A stretch of 64,000 nucleotides of DNA from Symbiodinium microadriaticum (GCA_001939145.1 LSRX01000756.1:271683-335682), one strand, 5' to 3'. Numbered from the stretch's first letter, positions 32,365-41,991 are shown. Made by a program: numbers and translations. Notes: generated by a model from the sequence alone, not told the origin.

Positions 32365-32660
32365 ATCTCGTTGAAATTCTCTGTGGTTTAGGGTTTAGGG
32401 TTAAGGGGCAAAAAGAGTTTAGGATTTAGGGTTAAGGATACAAGGCCTAAACCCTAAACCCTAAACCCTAAAGCGTTTAGGGGTTGAGGGTTTGAGGTCT
32501 TGGAACCTGCTTCCTGCAAAGGCACTGGGAAATGCTGCCGAAATTTACTATAGAGGTTTAGGGTATAGGGGTTTAGGGTTTAGGGGTTTAGGGTTTAGGG
32601 GTTTAGGATTTAGGGTTTAGGGGTTTAGGGGTTTAGGGGTTCAGGGTTTGGGGTCTAGTC
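32365..32660. repeat. Interstitial telomere-like blocks, mostly TTTAGGGG
   Basis: Two TTTAGGG runs separated by a CCCTAAA run at 32445-32475 and a short unique patch. Confidence 0.85.
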
Positions 32661-32669
32661 CGGAGGGCG

Positions 32670-32718
32670 TCAACGAGCTTCCTCCAGTTGGTCGACCGTG
32701 TCCCTCGCCTGCTCCTCG
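32670..32718 (-). CDS. Candidate short terminal exon, coiled-coil-like
   Basis: The minus strand reads EEQARDTVDQLEEAR then TGA. Heptad-like charged residues and GC-rich codons. The acceptor may be CTGCGAG|GAG. It lies directly against telomeric DNA. Function unknown. Confidence 0.35.
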
Positions 32719-32999
32719 CAGCTTAATGCTCTTCGTGGGACAGGCAAGGTACCCTTGTAAAACCTAGAACCCTAAACACCCCTACAGTAAACCCTAAAAC
32801 CCTAGCCTAAACCCAACTAAAACCCTAAACCCTAAAACCCAACAAATCCCTAAACCCTAAAACCCCAAACCCTAAACTCTACAACTCCCTAAACCCTGTC
32901 TAGCTTGGCCTGAGGCTTCCTTTAGAGCTCTAAGCCTCGCAGGTTTGCCGTACGAAGCCTCACCTCAAAGCTCCTGCAGCCCCCAAGAAGGGCCTCGGA

Positions 33000-33366
33000 A
33001 GGTCTGGGGTTTAGGGTTTAGGGTTTGGGGGTTTAGGGTTTGGGGGTTTGGGGGTTAAGGGTTGGGGGTTGGGGGTTTGGGGTTTAGGGTTTAGGATTTG
33101 GGGGTTAAGGGTTGGGGGTTCGGGGTTTAGGGTTCGGGGTTTAGGGTTTAGGGTTGGGGGTTTGGCGGCTTAGGGTTCAGGGTTTGGGGGTTTAGGGTTT
33201 AGGGTGCGGTGTTTAGGGTTTAGGGTTTAGGGGCTAAGGGTTGGGGGTTTGGGGGTTTAGGGTTTGGCGGTTTAGGGGTTTAGGGTTTGCGGTTTAGGTA
33301 GGGTTTGGGGTTTAGGGATTAGGGTTTGGGGTTTAGGGCCCAAGTTTAGGGTTTGGGGGTTTGGGG
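33000..33366. repeat. G-rich telomere-like array (TTTGGGGG/TTTAGGG)
   Basis: ~360 bp of runs of three to five G separated by TTT or TTTA on the plus strand, dense in potential G-quadruplex units. Confidence 0.9.
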
Positions 33367-33501
33367 CACATAGTGCTGACTTTTAACTACCATATCCTAC
33401 TATTTTTCGGTAGGTTCTCATTATGAACCCAAACATACTTATAGGCTTATAGGGATGGTAGCTTAAGGTAGGGTTGACAGCTTGCGTTTTAGGTTGCAGC
33501 G

Positions 33502-33606
33502 ATGGTATCTTGGAGGTGCATTGGTGCTTCCTTTCCAGAGAGCGTCGGCCATGGGATTTCAACCATGAGGATTTCAGACGGGTCTGAATTCACAACCGAC
33601 TCTTAG
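33502..33606 (+). CDS. Candidate short ORF/exon, 34 codons
   Basis: AGGTTGCAG lies just before an ATG frame MVSWRCIGASFPESVGHGIS, then TMRISDGSEFTTDS and TAG. The alternative frame over the same bases (DGILEVHWCFLSRERR) is also protein-like. Function unknown. Confidence 0.3.
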   Translation: MVSWRCIGASFPESVGHGISTMRISDGSEFTTDS

Positions 33607-33921
33607 CACTAAGCATCTGAGTTTTTGGCGGGCTTTGATGCCCCAGTGATGATTCGCCGAACCCCTAAACCGTAAACCCTAAACCCTAAATCCGAAACCC
33701 GAAATGAAACCCTAAACCCTCGAACCCTGATCTACGGATGTCGTGGCTCGCCATTGCAGTGAGCCTTACACCTCAGCAGACCCCTAGAGGATCGCAACCA
33801 ACAATAATCCTTCAAACAACCCCTAAACCCTAAACCCTTACGATACCTTTAACGGAACCCCATCAGTACACCCTTTAAGAAAACCCTGTAAAACATGTCA
33901 AAGAACTGCCAATCTACCCTT

Positions 33922-34065
33922 CCCTGAGGCTTCATGTGCTTACATAGTGTATACTCACGCGCTCACATACTTATATAGGAACCCCTTCGAGGTCTAAGTA
34001 CATACTGTATCTATCTATCTATCTATCTATCTAGATATATGTATATATAGATAGCTACATGGACC
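33922..34065. repeat. Family D foldback element with (TATC)n loop
   Basis: CCTGAGGCTTCATGTGCTTA faces AGCTACATGGACC. The loop carries a TATC microsatellite. Confidence 0.7.
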
Positions 34066-34223
34066 TGCTAAACCCCTGTAGTAGATCCCAAACAAACCCC
34101 CTAACCCCTCAACCCTAAACCCTAACACCTCAGCCCTGAACCCTAAAACCTCAACCCTAAACCCTAAAACCTCAACCCTAAACCCTCAACCGCAAACCCT
34201 AAACCCTCAACCCTAAAGGATAC

Positions 34224-34307
34224 CTATTCTAGAATCCCGGGCCCTTCCTCGGAACAGCGCTCGAGAAGTGTCCCCACCCGTGTGTCGTAGGCCTCCTTGT
34301 AAGCAGC
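34224..34307 (-). CDS. Candidate 3' terminal exon, 27 codons
   Basis: ATATTCCACAG|GCT on the minus strand is a good AG|G acceptor. The frame reads AAYKEAYDTRVGTLLERCSE then EGPGILE and TAG at 34224-34226. The Lys/Glu/Arg-rich helix is convincing coding sequence. Telomeric DNA lies on both sides. Function unknown. Confidence 0.5.
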   Translation of the reverse strand, partial: AAYKEAYDTRVGTLLERCSEEGPGILE

Positions 34308-34852
34308 CTGTGGAATATCTGTAGGGGTTTCGGGCTTAGGGTTTATAGGGGTTTAGGGTTTGCTTGGGGTTTATAGGGTTTTGGGGTTTAATCAGGGCTT
34401 AGGGTTCAGGGGTTTACGGGTGTAGGGTTTAGGAATTTAGGGGCTTGTGGGCTTAGGGTAACTTCTCTAGGGGTTCTATACCGGCCCTGTTCGTGCGGGC
34501 CTCTTAAGCGACGTCTATGCAGAGTTCTGTAAGGGGGGTCTGCCAAGTAAGTCTACCAGGGTTCTCCAGGAATTCTAGAGGGTTTCATTACATTCGACTC
34601 CAAGGGGTGCTTAGGGATAAGGGTTTAGGGATAAGGGTTTAGGGTTTAGGGATAAGGGTTTAGGGATAAGGGTTTAGGGTTTAGAGTTTAGGGATAAGGG
34701 TTTAGGGTTTACGGGACGCAGGATCCAAGGAAAGCCCATCGACTTTCGGCTGTGTCTTTACAGTTCCCGGCTTCGCACCCACATGGTATCCTCGCAGGTC
34801 GATCCTTCTGGTCCCCCCTTGGCTTCGAAGGGGCCCCTGGGAAGACTGTGTT

Positions 34853-35242
34853 ATGGGACAGAAACTCACCGCCAACCGGGCAGACGGAGCCTTGACACCT
34901 TTGCCTGCGCCCGGAAGGAATGAAGCTGATATTGAACACATAAAGGCGATGACGCTGCGACTCATCTCCATGCTGTGGCAGATGACTGCGAACAACTTTC
35001 TGCAGGGCCAGCCTTTCTTACAAAAACGGGCGCTTTTCCTGGGCCTTTGCCCCTGTCCTGAACGAATGAAGCTGATGATGCTGCCGCGACTCTTCTCGAT
35101 GCTTTGGCAACGGCAGAAAACAACTACAACAGGGCCAGCTTCATCAGAATCACTTGAGGAATCCTCTGCTCCGATGCTACTGCGGGTTTTGGGGTGTATT
35201 AAAGGAAACTACAGGAGCTTAGGGTATATCGGGCTTCTATAA
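34853..35242 (+). CDS. Coding island with an internal duplication; strand uncertain
   Basis: The plus ORF (129 codons, ATG at 34853) contains two related ~100-bp units offset by 146 nt (GAATGAAGCTGAT at 34918 and 35064), giving LRLISMLWQ and PRLFSMLWQ. The few differences in that core are often at plus-strand third positions. The minus strand is equally open, reads EDSSSDSDEAGPVVVV at its start and ends at TTGGCG|GTGAGT, a strong donor. I cannot decide the strand. No domain recognised. Confidence 0.4.
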   Translation: MGQKLTANRADGALTPLPAPGRNEADIEHIKAMTLRLISMLWQMTANNFLQGQPFLQKRALFLGLCPCPERMKLMMLPRLFSMLWQRQKTTTTGPASSESLEESSAPMLLRVLGCIKGNYRSLGYIGLL

Positions 35243-35531
35243 GGATTCTATAAGGTATATAGGCCATCTATAAGGCTCCTATAACGGTAACTACCCACCT
35301 GAAAATGTCCTAGAGTTTACGGTTGCTCAGGCCCAAACAGCGTCCAGCACACTCCAGAAAACACGAACTCCGAAGAATGAGGGTCTAGGCCGAAAGTAGA
35401 AGTCACATGCAGCAAGACAGACATCTTATCGCAAGTATCCCCAAGAAGACGCACTGAACATACACTCAACCATAATCCTAACGAGCCCCGCATCCACTCA
35501 ACAACACCCTCATGTAAGCCGTTCTCCACAC

Positions 35532-35575
35532 CTGAAGCCGTATGAATCCGCCTTGCAGCCTCCATAAAATCTGGC
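35532..35575 (-). CDS. Candidate exon downstream of the telomeric intron
   Basis: The frame of 35699-35779 continues as ARFYGGCKADSYGF and meets TTCAG|GTGTGG, a good GT donor, before an in-frame stop. It begins right after the second copy of a 22-bp repeat whose CAG would be the acceptor. Function unknown. Confidence 0.5.
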
Positions 35576-35698
35576 CTGCACACCCTTCACGGTGACCCCT
35601 AAACCCTAAACCCTAAAACCCTAAAACCCTAAACCCTAAACCCTAAACTCTAAATCCTAAACCCTAAACCCTCAAACCCTAAACCCTAAACCCCAAAC
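35576..35698 (-). repeat. Telomeric insert behaving as an intron, flanked by a 22-bp direct repeat
   Basis: The 22-bp word at 35575-35596 recurs exactly at 35698-35719. About 100 bp of CCCTAAA units separate them. Read on the minus strand, CAG|GTTTGGG starts and GTGTGCAG|GCC ends the insert. Removing 123 nt would leave one copy of the repeat and an intact frame. Confidence 0.65.
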
Positions 35699-35779
35699 CT
35701 GCACACCCTTCACGGTGACGCCCGCGATGCCGTTGGGAATCGCAGATGCAAGCAACCCGACCATGTAGTCGGCGCGATC
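35699..35779 (-). CDS. Candidate internal exon, 27 codons
   Basis: The minus strand reads TTTGCAACAG|GAT and then DRADYMVGLLASAIPNGIAG VTVKGVQ, phase 0, ending CAG|GTTTGG. Good splice sites at both ends and a clear hydrophobic/charged alternation. Together with 35532-35575 it forms one gene fragment. I do not recognise the family. Confidence 0.6.
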
Positions 35780-35993
35780 CTGTTGCAAAGGCCGGGGTCT
35801 CGGGCTAGGGTTCAGGGTTTATAGGGTTTATAGGGTTTATAGGGTTTATAGGGTTTTTTGGGTTTGGGGTTTGGGGCTTTAGGGCTTTAGGGGTTTAGGG
35901 TTTAGGGTTTAGGGTTTACAAACCTAGCCTTGACTGAGCCTCTTCATTCTTACCGTGAACGACCCCCCCCCCCAGTTTTAATTTGTGTTCAAC

Positions 35994-36088
35994 TTACCCA
36001 TAGGCTCCAAAGTAGTTCCTTTTTGGGATTACCTTATAGGGTTCTAAATATGAATCACAAAAAGGAGCTACTTAGGAGCCTACGGGTA
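35994..36088. repeat. Family B foldback element
   Basis: TACCCATAGGCTCCAAAGTA faces AGGAGCTACTTAGGAGCC. Confidence 0.9.
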
Positions 36089-36177
36089 CGGTAGAATTTA
36101 GAATGTCCTGTCTGATGGTCGTAGCCTGTGTATGGAGCTGAGAGAAAAGGAGCAAAATGCTCCGTCTCTCCTGTAAT

Positions 36178-36288
36178 CCTTAAGGACGAAATGAACCCTA
36201 AAAGGGTTTAGGGTTCATATACCAGAATAGGGATTCATAGTATAAGGATACAGGGCCCCTACTTTTAAGGGCCATTTCGTCCTTAAGG
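36178..36288. repeat. Family C foldback element
   Basis: CCTTAAGGACGAAATGAACC faces CATTTCGTCCTTAAGG; GATTCATAGTATAAGGAT in the core. Confidence 0.9.
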
Positions 36289-36854
36289 ATTAGGGCTGCA
36301 ATACTCTTGCAAGAGTTCTGTTTGGATAAGCATACTTGCAAATGGACAAAGACTCCATCAAAGCCGGGGTAGCTATAGGCAAGGTCGTAGAACATGCCAA
36401 TGGGAGTCTTACTTACTAGAAGATGCAAGATTCAGGGATTACAGGACAGTTGGGGGTGGGCGATTTTTTTACAGTTTTTAAGTGCCTATGCCCACAGGCC
36501 CACACCCTACCCCGACACGTCCTAGAGGCCCCACACACCCCTTGACCACAACAGCCATGTAAGACCATGTCAATGTAGAACTCTACAGCCCTACACCTGC
36601 CCCTACTGGGCCACGTCACTCATAAGCATATAACCCTCCAAAATCCCTAAACCCACGTGGGTGCTCTGGAACCTGAGGGAATCAGTCTAAGCTCCCAACA
36701 ACTCTCCCTAGAATGCTGAACAATAGACTCAAAGTTTCTAAGCCCCAGGCCCAAATCACCGAAACCTGACCCCCAAGTTGCTGATGTTTGGGTCTGAGGC
36801 AATTTCAATGTGGCAGACTGTCAGAATATGCCCTCAGAGTCCACAAATAGCTGT

Positions 36855-36924
36855 TCCTAAGGCTCCATGTGCCTATACAGTATATACTCAGGCCTTACAC
36901 TTACTATAGGAACCCCTTTCAGGA
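36855..36924. repeat. Family D element, left half
   Basis: CCTAAGGCTCCATGTGCCTA with the inner ACTCAGGCCTTA; no right arm. Confidence 0.65.
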
Positions 36925-37065
36925 TCCCTGTAGACTATGCTAGAAGCCCTTACTAATCCCCAAACCTATGAACCCTAAATCCTAAACCCGCCCTATAAGC
37001 CCGAAATCCTAAACCCCAGAAGCCCCGAAAATCTAGCAGAAGCCTGAACCCACAGACTTGCCAAT

Positions 37066-37160
37066 GTAGGGGCCTTGCTAATTAGAACAGGTTTTTTTGG
37101 GGTTCCTTTTCGTAAGTACAGTATGATATACTCCCAAGCCCCATTCTAATTAGGCCCCTA
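37066..37160. repeat. Family L foldback element
   Basis: TAGGGGCCTTGCTAATTAGAA faces TTCTAATTAGGCCCCTATAG. Confidence 0.75.
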
Positions 37161-37339
37161 TAGTAGCGATGCCTCCTCCCATAGCCAGTGGTCGGTCCGG
37201 CCTATGAGCACCTGAAGCTTTTGGTTCAGGAATTAGGGTGTTGGGGCCCTTAGTAGTATTTACGGATATAGGTACCTCTATAAGAGCCATAAAGGAACCT
37301 TTAAAGTTTCCCAAAGTGCCTCCAGTGGAAGCGCGTCCC

Positions 37340-37407
37340 TCTCTCTCTCTCTCTCTCTCTGTCTGTGTGTCTGTCTCTGTCTGTGTGTGTGTGTGTGTGT
37401 GTGTGTC
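37340..37407. repeat. (CT)n and (GT)n microsatellites
   Basis: CT run at 37340-37362, then interrupted TG run to 37407. Confidence 0.9.
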
Positions 37408-37429
37408 TGTCTGGGGTGTTCACCTCTCT

Positions 37430-38880
37430 TTGGAGATTAGGGTTTAGGGGTTTAGGACGTCGGGATTTGAGTTTAGGGGTTTAGGGTTGGCTTAGGGTTG
37501 AGGGGCTTCGGAGTTCAGAGTGCAACTGTCTGTTGACAAGTTAAGCAAGGTTCTGTTCAGGGTCCTACGTGGTCTTAGCAGGGTTTTGCAAGGTTCAGAT
37601 GGGTCTGAATGGGATTTGCCTGCTAAAAACCCCACCACCCGAAACCCCAAACCCCAAACCCTAAGCCCCAAACCCCGAACCCAAAGCCATGAGGAGTCGC
37701 GGGCTTAGGCTCGCGACTAGTGCTTAGGAGGCTCCAAGGCTTGAAACTTAAGACGACAGAAACTTCCTTTTCAGGCCTGCAGCCTCCCCAAACCCAGAAG
37801 CCCCAAGGCTTAGGGGCTTAATTAGGGTTGAAGATTCAGGCCCCGTTGAATTCTTCAAAGCCCTCAGGGCCTGAATCAAAAAAACGGAAGAAGCCTCACC
37901 TAAAACCCTAAACCCTAAAGCCCTTATAAACCTAAACCCCATAAAGCCTCACCGAAAAACCATGGAAAAGCGTCATCCTCTAAAGCCCCAGAAAGGCCAC
38001 AAGGTCGGCGCGTAGAGTTTATGGTTGTAGGCTAGTCGGGTTTATTTAAGCTCCAAGAAAGTGTTCTGGTAAGGTTTGGGGTGTTAGGGGTCGGGATTGG
38101 AGGGTTCCTCGTCAGTGTCTTGCTTATTTACTTGTCAGTGTAGTGCGTGTGTCTTCTGTGCCTTGTGTTCGCTATCATCATCCTTGGCTCTGTTTCTTTT
38201 GACATAGCAACGGAAACCCTACACCCTAAACCCTCGCCCCCCTAAACCCTAAACCCGTAAGAGCTTTAGAAGCTGAGGAAGATCCAGGCCCCAATGTACA
38301 CCTTCAAGGAACCCACAAGGCGCCCTCAAAGGTAGGCACTTCGGACCCTTTGGACTAGAAAGCGGCCTTGAAGCCTTCAGGTGCCCTGAAAGGAACCTAG
38401 ACCCAAGAGAAACCTAGGAAGCCCTTTTTGGTTTAAAGGACTTTCATAAGGGAACCTGAACCCTAAAAAAGGGAATAAGGGCCTACTCTGGGTCCTAGGA
38501 ACCCTCAAACCACCCTTTGTAGGCGCCCTTGAGGCGCCCTTAACTTGAAGGAACCCGTGGGTTTAGGGTTTAGGGTTCAGGGTTCAGGGACGGTTTAGGG
38601 TTTAGGGTTTAGGAGTTTAGGGTTCAGGGTTCAGGGACGGTTTAGGGTTTAGGGTTTAGGGGTTTAGGGTTTAGGGTTTAGGGTCTTGAAATACGATTCA
38701 AGGTAAGTACTTACCTAATTGGTCCATCTATACTACTGTTGTTCACTATGGAGATAGGTCTGCAAAACCATAACAGGGATGGTCTTTTGGGGCCTATGTC
38801 CGTAATGGCCGTGTATATGGAGCCTCTGGGTAAGGCTCAAAATAGCAAAAAAACGCCATAGACATTTTGGTCTTTGGTCC
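37430..38880. other. Stretch without a supported gene
   Basis: Short telomeric words, AAGGCGCCCTTGA-type fragments and some GC-rich patches. The telomeric block at 38555-38685 contains a ~60-bp tandem unit ending TTCAGGGTTCAGGGACGG. No exon with splice support seen. Confidence 0.4.
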
Positions 38881-39015
38881 CCCTAAACCCTAAACCCCTA
38901 AACCGTATAAACCCTTAAGACAAAAACCCCAAAACCCTAAACCCTAAACCCTAAACACCAAAACCCCTAAACCCGAAACCCTAAACACCAAAACCCCAAA
39001 ACCCTAAAAGCCTAA
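38880..39015. repeat. Interstitial telomere-like block, CCCTAAA orientation
   Basis: CCCTAAA with AAACACCAAAACCCC variants. Confidence 0.85.
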
Positions 39016-39029
39016 ACCCTTAGCACCCC

Positions 39030-39104
39030 CTGGGGCCCGAAGTTCGTCTTGAAGCCGGGGGTCTCTCCACGGCGGTGGACCAAAGAGCCGGGTGGCATTG
39101 CTGC
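39030..39104 (-). CDS. Candidate exon, 25 codons
   Basis: The minus strand CCCCTTAG|GCA opens AAMPPGSLVHRRGETPGFK then TNFGPQ, exactly 25 codons to CAG. The following GGGGTG is not a GT, GC or GA donor, and a second frame (GSNATRLFGPPPWRD) is also open. Function unknown. Confidence 0.38.
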
Positions 39105-39344
39105 CTAAGGGGAGCTTCTGGGCTTTTGGGGGCTTTTGGGGGCTTTTGGGCTGTTTAGGCCTTTGGGCCTGTAGCGTTTAGGGTTCCTAAAAAAAGCAAA
39201 GCTCAGCCCCTGCTCAGTGAGATCTTTAACGGAGCCCGCTAGAGAAACCCTTTATAAAGGCCTAAACCTTAAACCCTAAACCGTTCTGAAGGCCTACACC
39301 CTAAACCCTCAACCCTAAACCCCCTTATAAAGGAACCCTTTATA

Positions 39345-39470
39345 GAAAGCCCTTTGACTAGACTTTGAAGCAAAAGGGGGAGAAACAAGGTATAAGCTTT
39401 TATTCCATTATAGTTCCCTTAAGGAACGGGTCCCCCCCCCAAAGAAAAAATCAAGTACGGTACTCCAGAA
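39345..39470. repeat. Family K dispersed repeat
   Basis: GACTTTGAAGCAAAAGGGGG, then GTTCCCTTAAGGAACGGGTC and GTACGGTACTCCAGAACTC. Confidence 0.65.
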
Positions 39471-39484
39471 CTCAGCCACCCTAA

Positions 39485-39690
39485 ACCTTTGACCCTAAAC
39501 CCTAAACCCCAAATCCCTAGACCCCTAAACCCTACACCCCTAAACCCCCTAAGTCGTTGAAACCTTTAGGGTGACCCTTGTCACCTTAAACCCTATCCCC
39601 TAAACCCCTAAGTCGTTGAAACCTTTAAGGGAGCCCTTGAAACCTTAAACCCTAAACCTTAAACCCCTAAGTCCTTGAAGGGAGCCCTTG
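39485..39690. repeat. Three ~65-bp tandem telomere-derived units
   Basis: CCTAAGTCGTTGAAACCTTT occurs twice and CCTAAGTCCTTGAAGGGAG once, each followed by CCCTTG and AAACCTTAAACCC. Confidence 0.85.
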
Positions 39691-40292
39691 GAAACCTTGA
39701 GCTCTTGGCGGAAGAAGGCCAATCCTGCCAGGCCCTGCAGATCCTTTGGAGGGACGGTTCGGTTTCCGTGTTAAGGGTTAGGTGTAGGGTTTAGGGTTTA
39801 GGGTTTAGGGTTTAGGGCTTAGGGTTTAGGGTTCAGGGTTATAGGGGATTGTGTTTAGGGCCATTTAGGGGTTACGGGTCTGTTCATAATTTATCGGTTT
39901 TTGTTAGGGTTTTGGGTTTAGTGTTTGAGGTTTAGGGCTTAGGGGTTTAGGCTTTAGGGTTTCGGGATTAGGGGTTTCACGGGGTTTAAGGGTTTTCGGG
40001 TTCTTCACAAGGAATTTCATTTAGGTCACCACGGTACGGAGTGCATACATTCTTTGCTGACATCCCCGTGCTGGCAACCTCTACTAAGACTCTACTAAGC
40101 CCTTTCACAGAGGCCCAGTGTTTGAAGCCAAAGCCCTAAACCCCTAAACCCCCAAACCCTTCAGAGTTCTTGTATGATAATGTGATGATGTCGTGAGGAT
40201 CCTCTGCAAAGTCCTTAACATGGAGATAAGCGGGTGGACCTTTGCAATACAGCGATGTTACAAGAACCACATAGAGTCATAGAGTCGAGCAA

Positions 40293-40796
40293 CTAACAGG
40301 TTCGGTATTGGACAACACACAAATATAAGGTAGTTCGTTGTGCACAAATTCCTTTCTTAGGGCTCGGAGGCTGCGATGTTTCCTCCTCGTCCACCACAGT
40401 ATACTTATACGTACTACTGCTGCCACGACGACGACTGCTACCACCGCCACCACCACCGGGACACCGCAGTCTTCGACAAACCACCAAGTATATGCCGACT
40501 ACCGTGCGACCAAGGCTTAAGGTGAAGGCCGCGCCCCATTTGTGATCAAGCGATGCTGCAATGTTAGGGCTAGGGCTATGAAAAACCGTGTTCCAACAAC
40601 TGTCCATATGAGCCCCCTCTTCGCCCGCCCCCCCCACGACAACAGCTACAAAGCCTGACGGATCACAGATGTTCGACCCAGGGCTACTTACGCACCGTGG
40701 GTTGTCGGCTGAAGGGCCTAAGGATTTCAAATTTGGGGCGTTATGGTCTACACTGCTCCCTATCAAGGCTGCATGCACTCGATAACGTTTCTTCAC
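40293..40796 (-). CDS. Long repeat-poor ORF, 167 codons, weak
   Basis: Among the longest ORFs not made of a simple repeat or Ns. It contains GGAGEEGAHMDSCWNTVF and AAFTLSLGRTVVGIYLVVC, and a short GGC/CGA trinucleotide run coding Gly/Arg/Ser. Composition is mixed but I recognise no domain. Other frames are open in parts. Confidence 0.3.
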   Translation of the reverse strand: MKKRYRVHAALIGSSVDHNAPNLKSLGPSADNPRCVSSPGSNICDPSGFVAVVVGGAGEEGAHMDSCWNTVFHSPSPNIAASLDHKWGAAFTLSLGRTVVGIYLVVCRRLRCPGGGGGGSSRRRGSSSTYKYTVVDEEETSQPPSPKKGICAQRTTLYLCVVQYRTC

Positions 40797-41000
40797 AGGT
40801 ATTCATGTGTATACACGTGAACAAATCTATTCGAACGTTGGCGCTGGCCCGCAACCTCCAATTCGGAACCTGTAAATTTGAAATCAATAGCTAGCGCTAA
40901 GTGCACGCAGAGTACGTGATTTTTTGCTTTCTGCTTTGAGCTCTCATGTCCTCTCTAAACTCGACCACCCCGTCTTCGAAAGAAGCACGAATATGGCATG

Positions 41001-41107
41001 CTACTGTTGATGATAGAAATCCTGCATTACCGTAAGGACCCTAAGCTATGGGAATTATGGTCTATTCCTGATTTTGGGTAATGCAGGATTTATATCATCA
41101 ACCGTAG
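41001..41107. repeat. Family A foldback element, type copy
   Basis: CTACTGTTGATGATAGAAAT CC faces GGATTTATATCATCAACCG; core GGACCCTAAGCTATGGGAAT. It lies 12 bp beyond the stop of the J-domain gene, probably in its 3' UTR or just outside it. Confidence 0.95.
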
Positions 41108-41118
41108 TACGTCATCCT

Positions 41119-41199
41119 TCAGCAGCAACCAGCTTGCAGCGAAGCTTCGTACTTCTGCCTTCGCGCGGGATCTGCCAGGGTGGCATAAGCATCAGCCAC
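41119..41199 (-). CDS. J-domain protein, 3' terminal exon (helix IV part)
   Basis: J-domain (DnaJ/Hsp40) proteins stimulate Hsp70 ATPase and deliver clients. This exon follows CAACCACCGCAG|GTG on the minus strand and reads VADAYATLADPARRQKYEAS, then LQAGCC and TGA. That matches the end of a J-domain (AYxxLxDPxxRxxYD pattern). It is 81 nt, phase 0, and continues directly from the exon at 41597-41674. The protein stops soon after the J-domain, so the J-domain is C-terminal and no Gly/Phe or zinc-finger region follows: a class III (DNAJC-like) layout. Confidence 0.8.
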   Translation of the reverse strand: MADAYATLADPARRQKYEASLQAGCC

Positions 41200-41596
41200 C
41201 TGCGGTGGTTGGACATGATAGTTGAGGGTTTCAGGGTTTGTACGCGAACATCCCCCAAAAGCCGAATATATGCGCTAGTCGCCTCGGGAATGCTCCCTAA
41301 ATCAAAACTCAAGAGCTCTACACAGATCAAACTTAGGGGTTAAGCTACTTCGATGGGGGCAATGGGAAGCGTTCTGTGATGTGACCCAGTATCGAGAAGC
41401 CCGTGCCCACACAAACGCAGGATGTGTGCAGAGACGTGCTTGAAAGTCCAAAGACATGTGGGCGAAGGGCGCTCACAAAATGAAAATAGGGTAACAACCA
41501 AAATCCAAAAAGATAAAATTGAATCCAGATTCCCAAACGTCCACCAAAGCCCTAAAACCTCAACGGCCGTATGCTTGAAAAACGGCGGGTAGGCGC
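41200..41596 (-). other. Intron of the J-domain gene, 397 nt, GC-AG
   Basis: Donor CAGGAG|GCGCC and acceptor CCGCAG|GTGG. Using this GC donor gives ERFQE then VADAYATLAD, aligning without gap to the J-domain consensus. No GT donor nearby preserves the alignment as well. Confidence 0.65.
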
Positions 41597-41674
41597 CTCC
41601 TGAAAACGCTCGCGCATCTTCTCGTCGCCGGGGAACTTGTCGGGGTGGCTGTCCCGGGCATTCCTGTAGTATGC
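41597..41674 (-). CDS. J-domain protein, exon with the HPD motif
   Basis: The minus strand GCTGGCGCAG|GCA opens AYYRNARDSHPDKFPGDEK then MRERFQE. It is 78 nt, phase 0. AYYRNAR is helix II, HPD at residues 10-12 is the invariant motif needed to stimulate Hsp70, and the following helix III segment ends in RFQE. The frame is also open further upstream (PSLAQ), so the acceptor is inferred. Identity as a J-domain is firm; substrate and compartment are unknown. Confidence 0.85.
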
Positions 41675-41885
41675 CTGCGCCAGCGAGGGTCCAGGGCTTA
41701 GAAACCCTAAACCCTGAACCCTAAACGCCTAAACCCTAAACCCCGAAAACCCAAACCCTAAACCCCTAAACCCTGATATGCGGCCACAGGCTCTGAGCCA
41801 CTCATATGTTTAAGCCCTCAGGGCCGCACAGCTTTTGATGCTGAGTCTCAAGAAGATGATCGAAAGTTGGCAGACGAGTCCTTAC

Positions 41886-41991
41886 TTGTAAAAATCTCTA
41901 ACGCGTTCAATTCGTGGCGAATGACCTGTATCTTTTGGGCTTAAATTTTGCGGGCGTTGCCTTTCGGACCGTGTCCTGGGCCAGGGACATC
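41886..41991 (-). CDS. Candidate upstream exon of the J-domain gene
   Basis: The minus strand TGTGATCAG|GATG opens CPWPRTRSERQRPQNLSPKD, then TGHSPRIERVRDFYK, closing at TACAA|GTAAGG, a strong donor. DFYK is where a J-domain normally starts (DxYxxLG). The ~15 residues of helix I expected next are not cleanly found. A stretch near 41825-41865 reading FLRLSIKSCAALR may supply them, but no AG acceptor precedes it at the right place. Confidence 0.5.

Noticed and set aside
36198..36428. 76-codon minus ORF
   Set aside because: Half of it is a family C foldback element.
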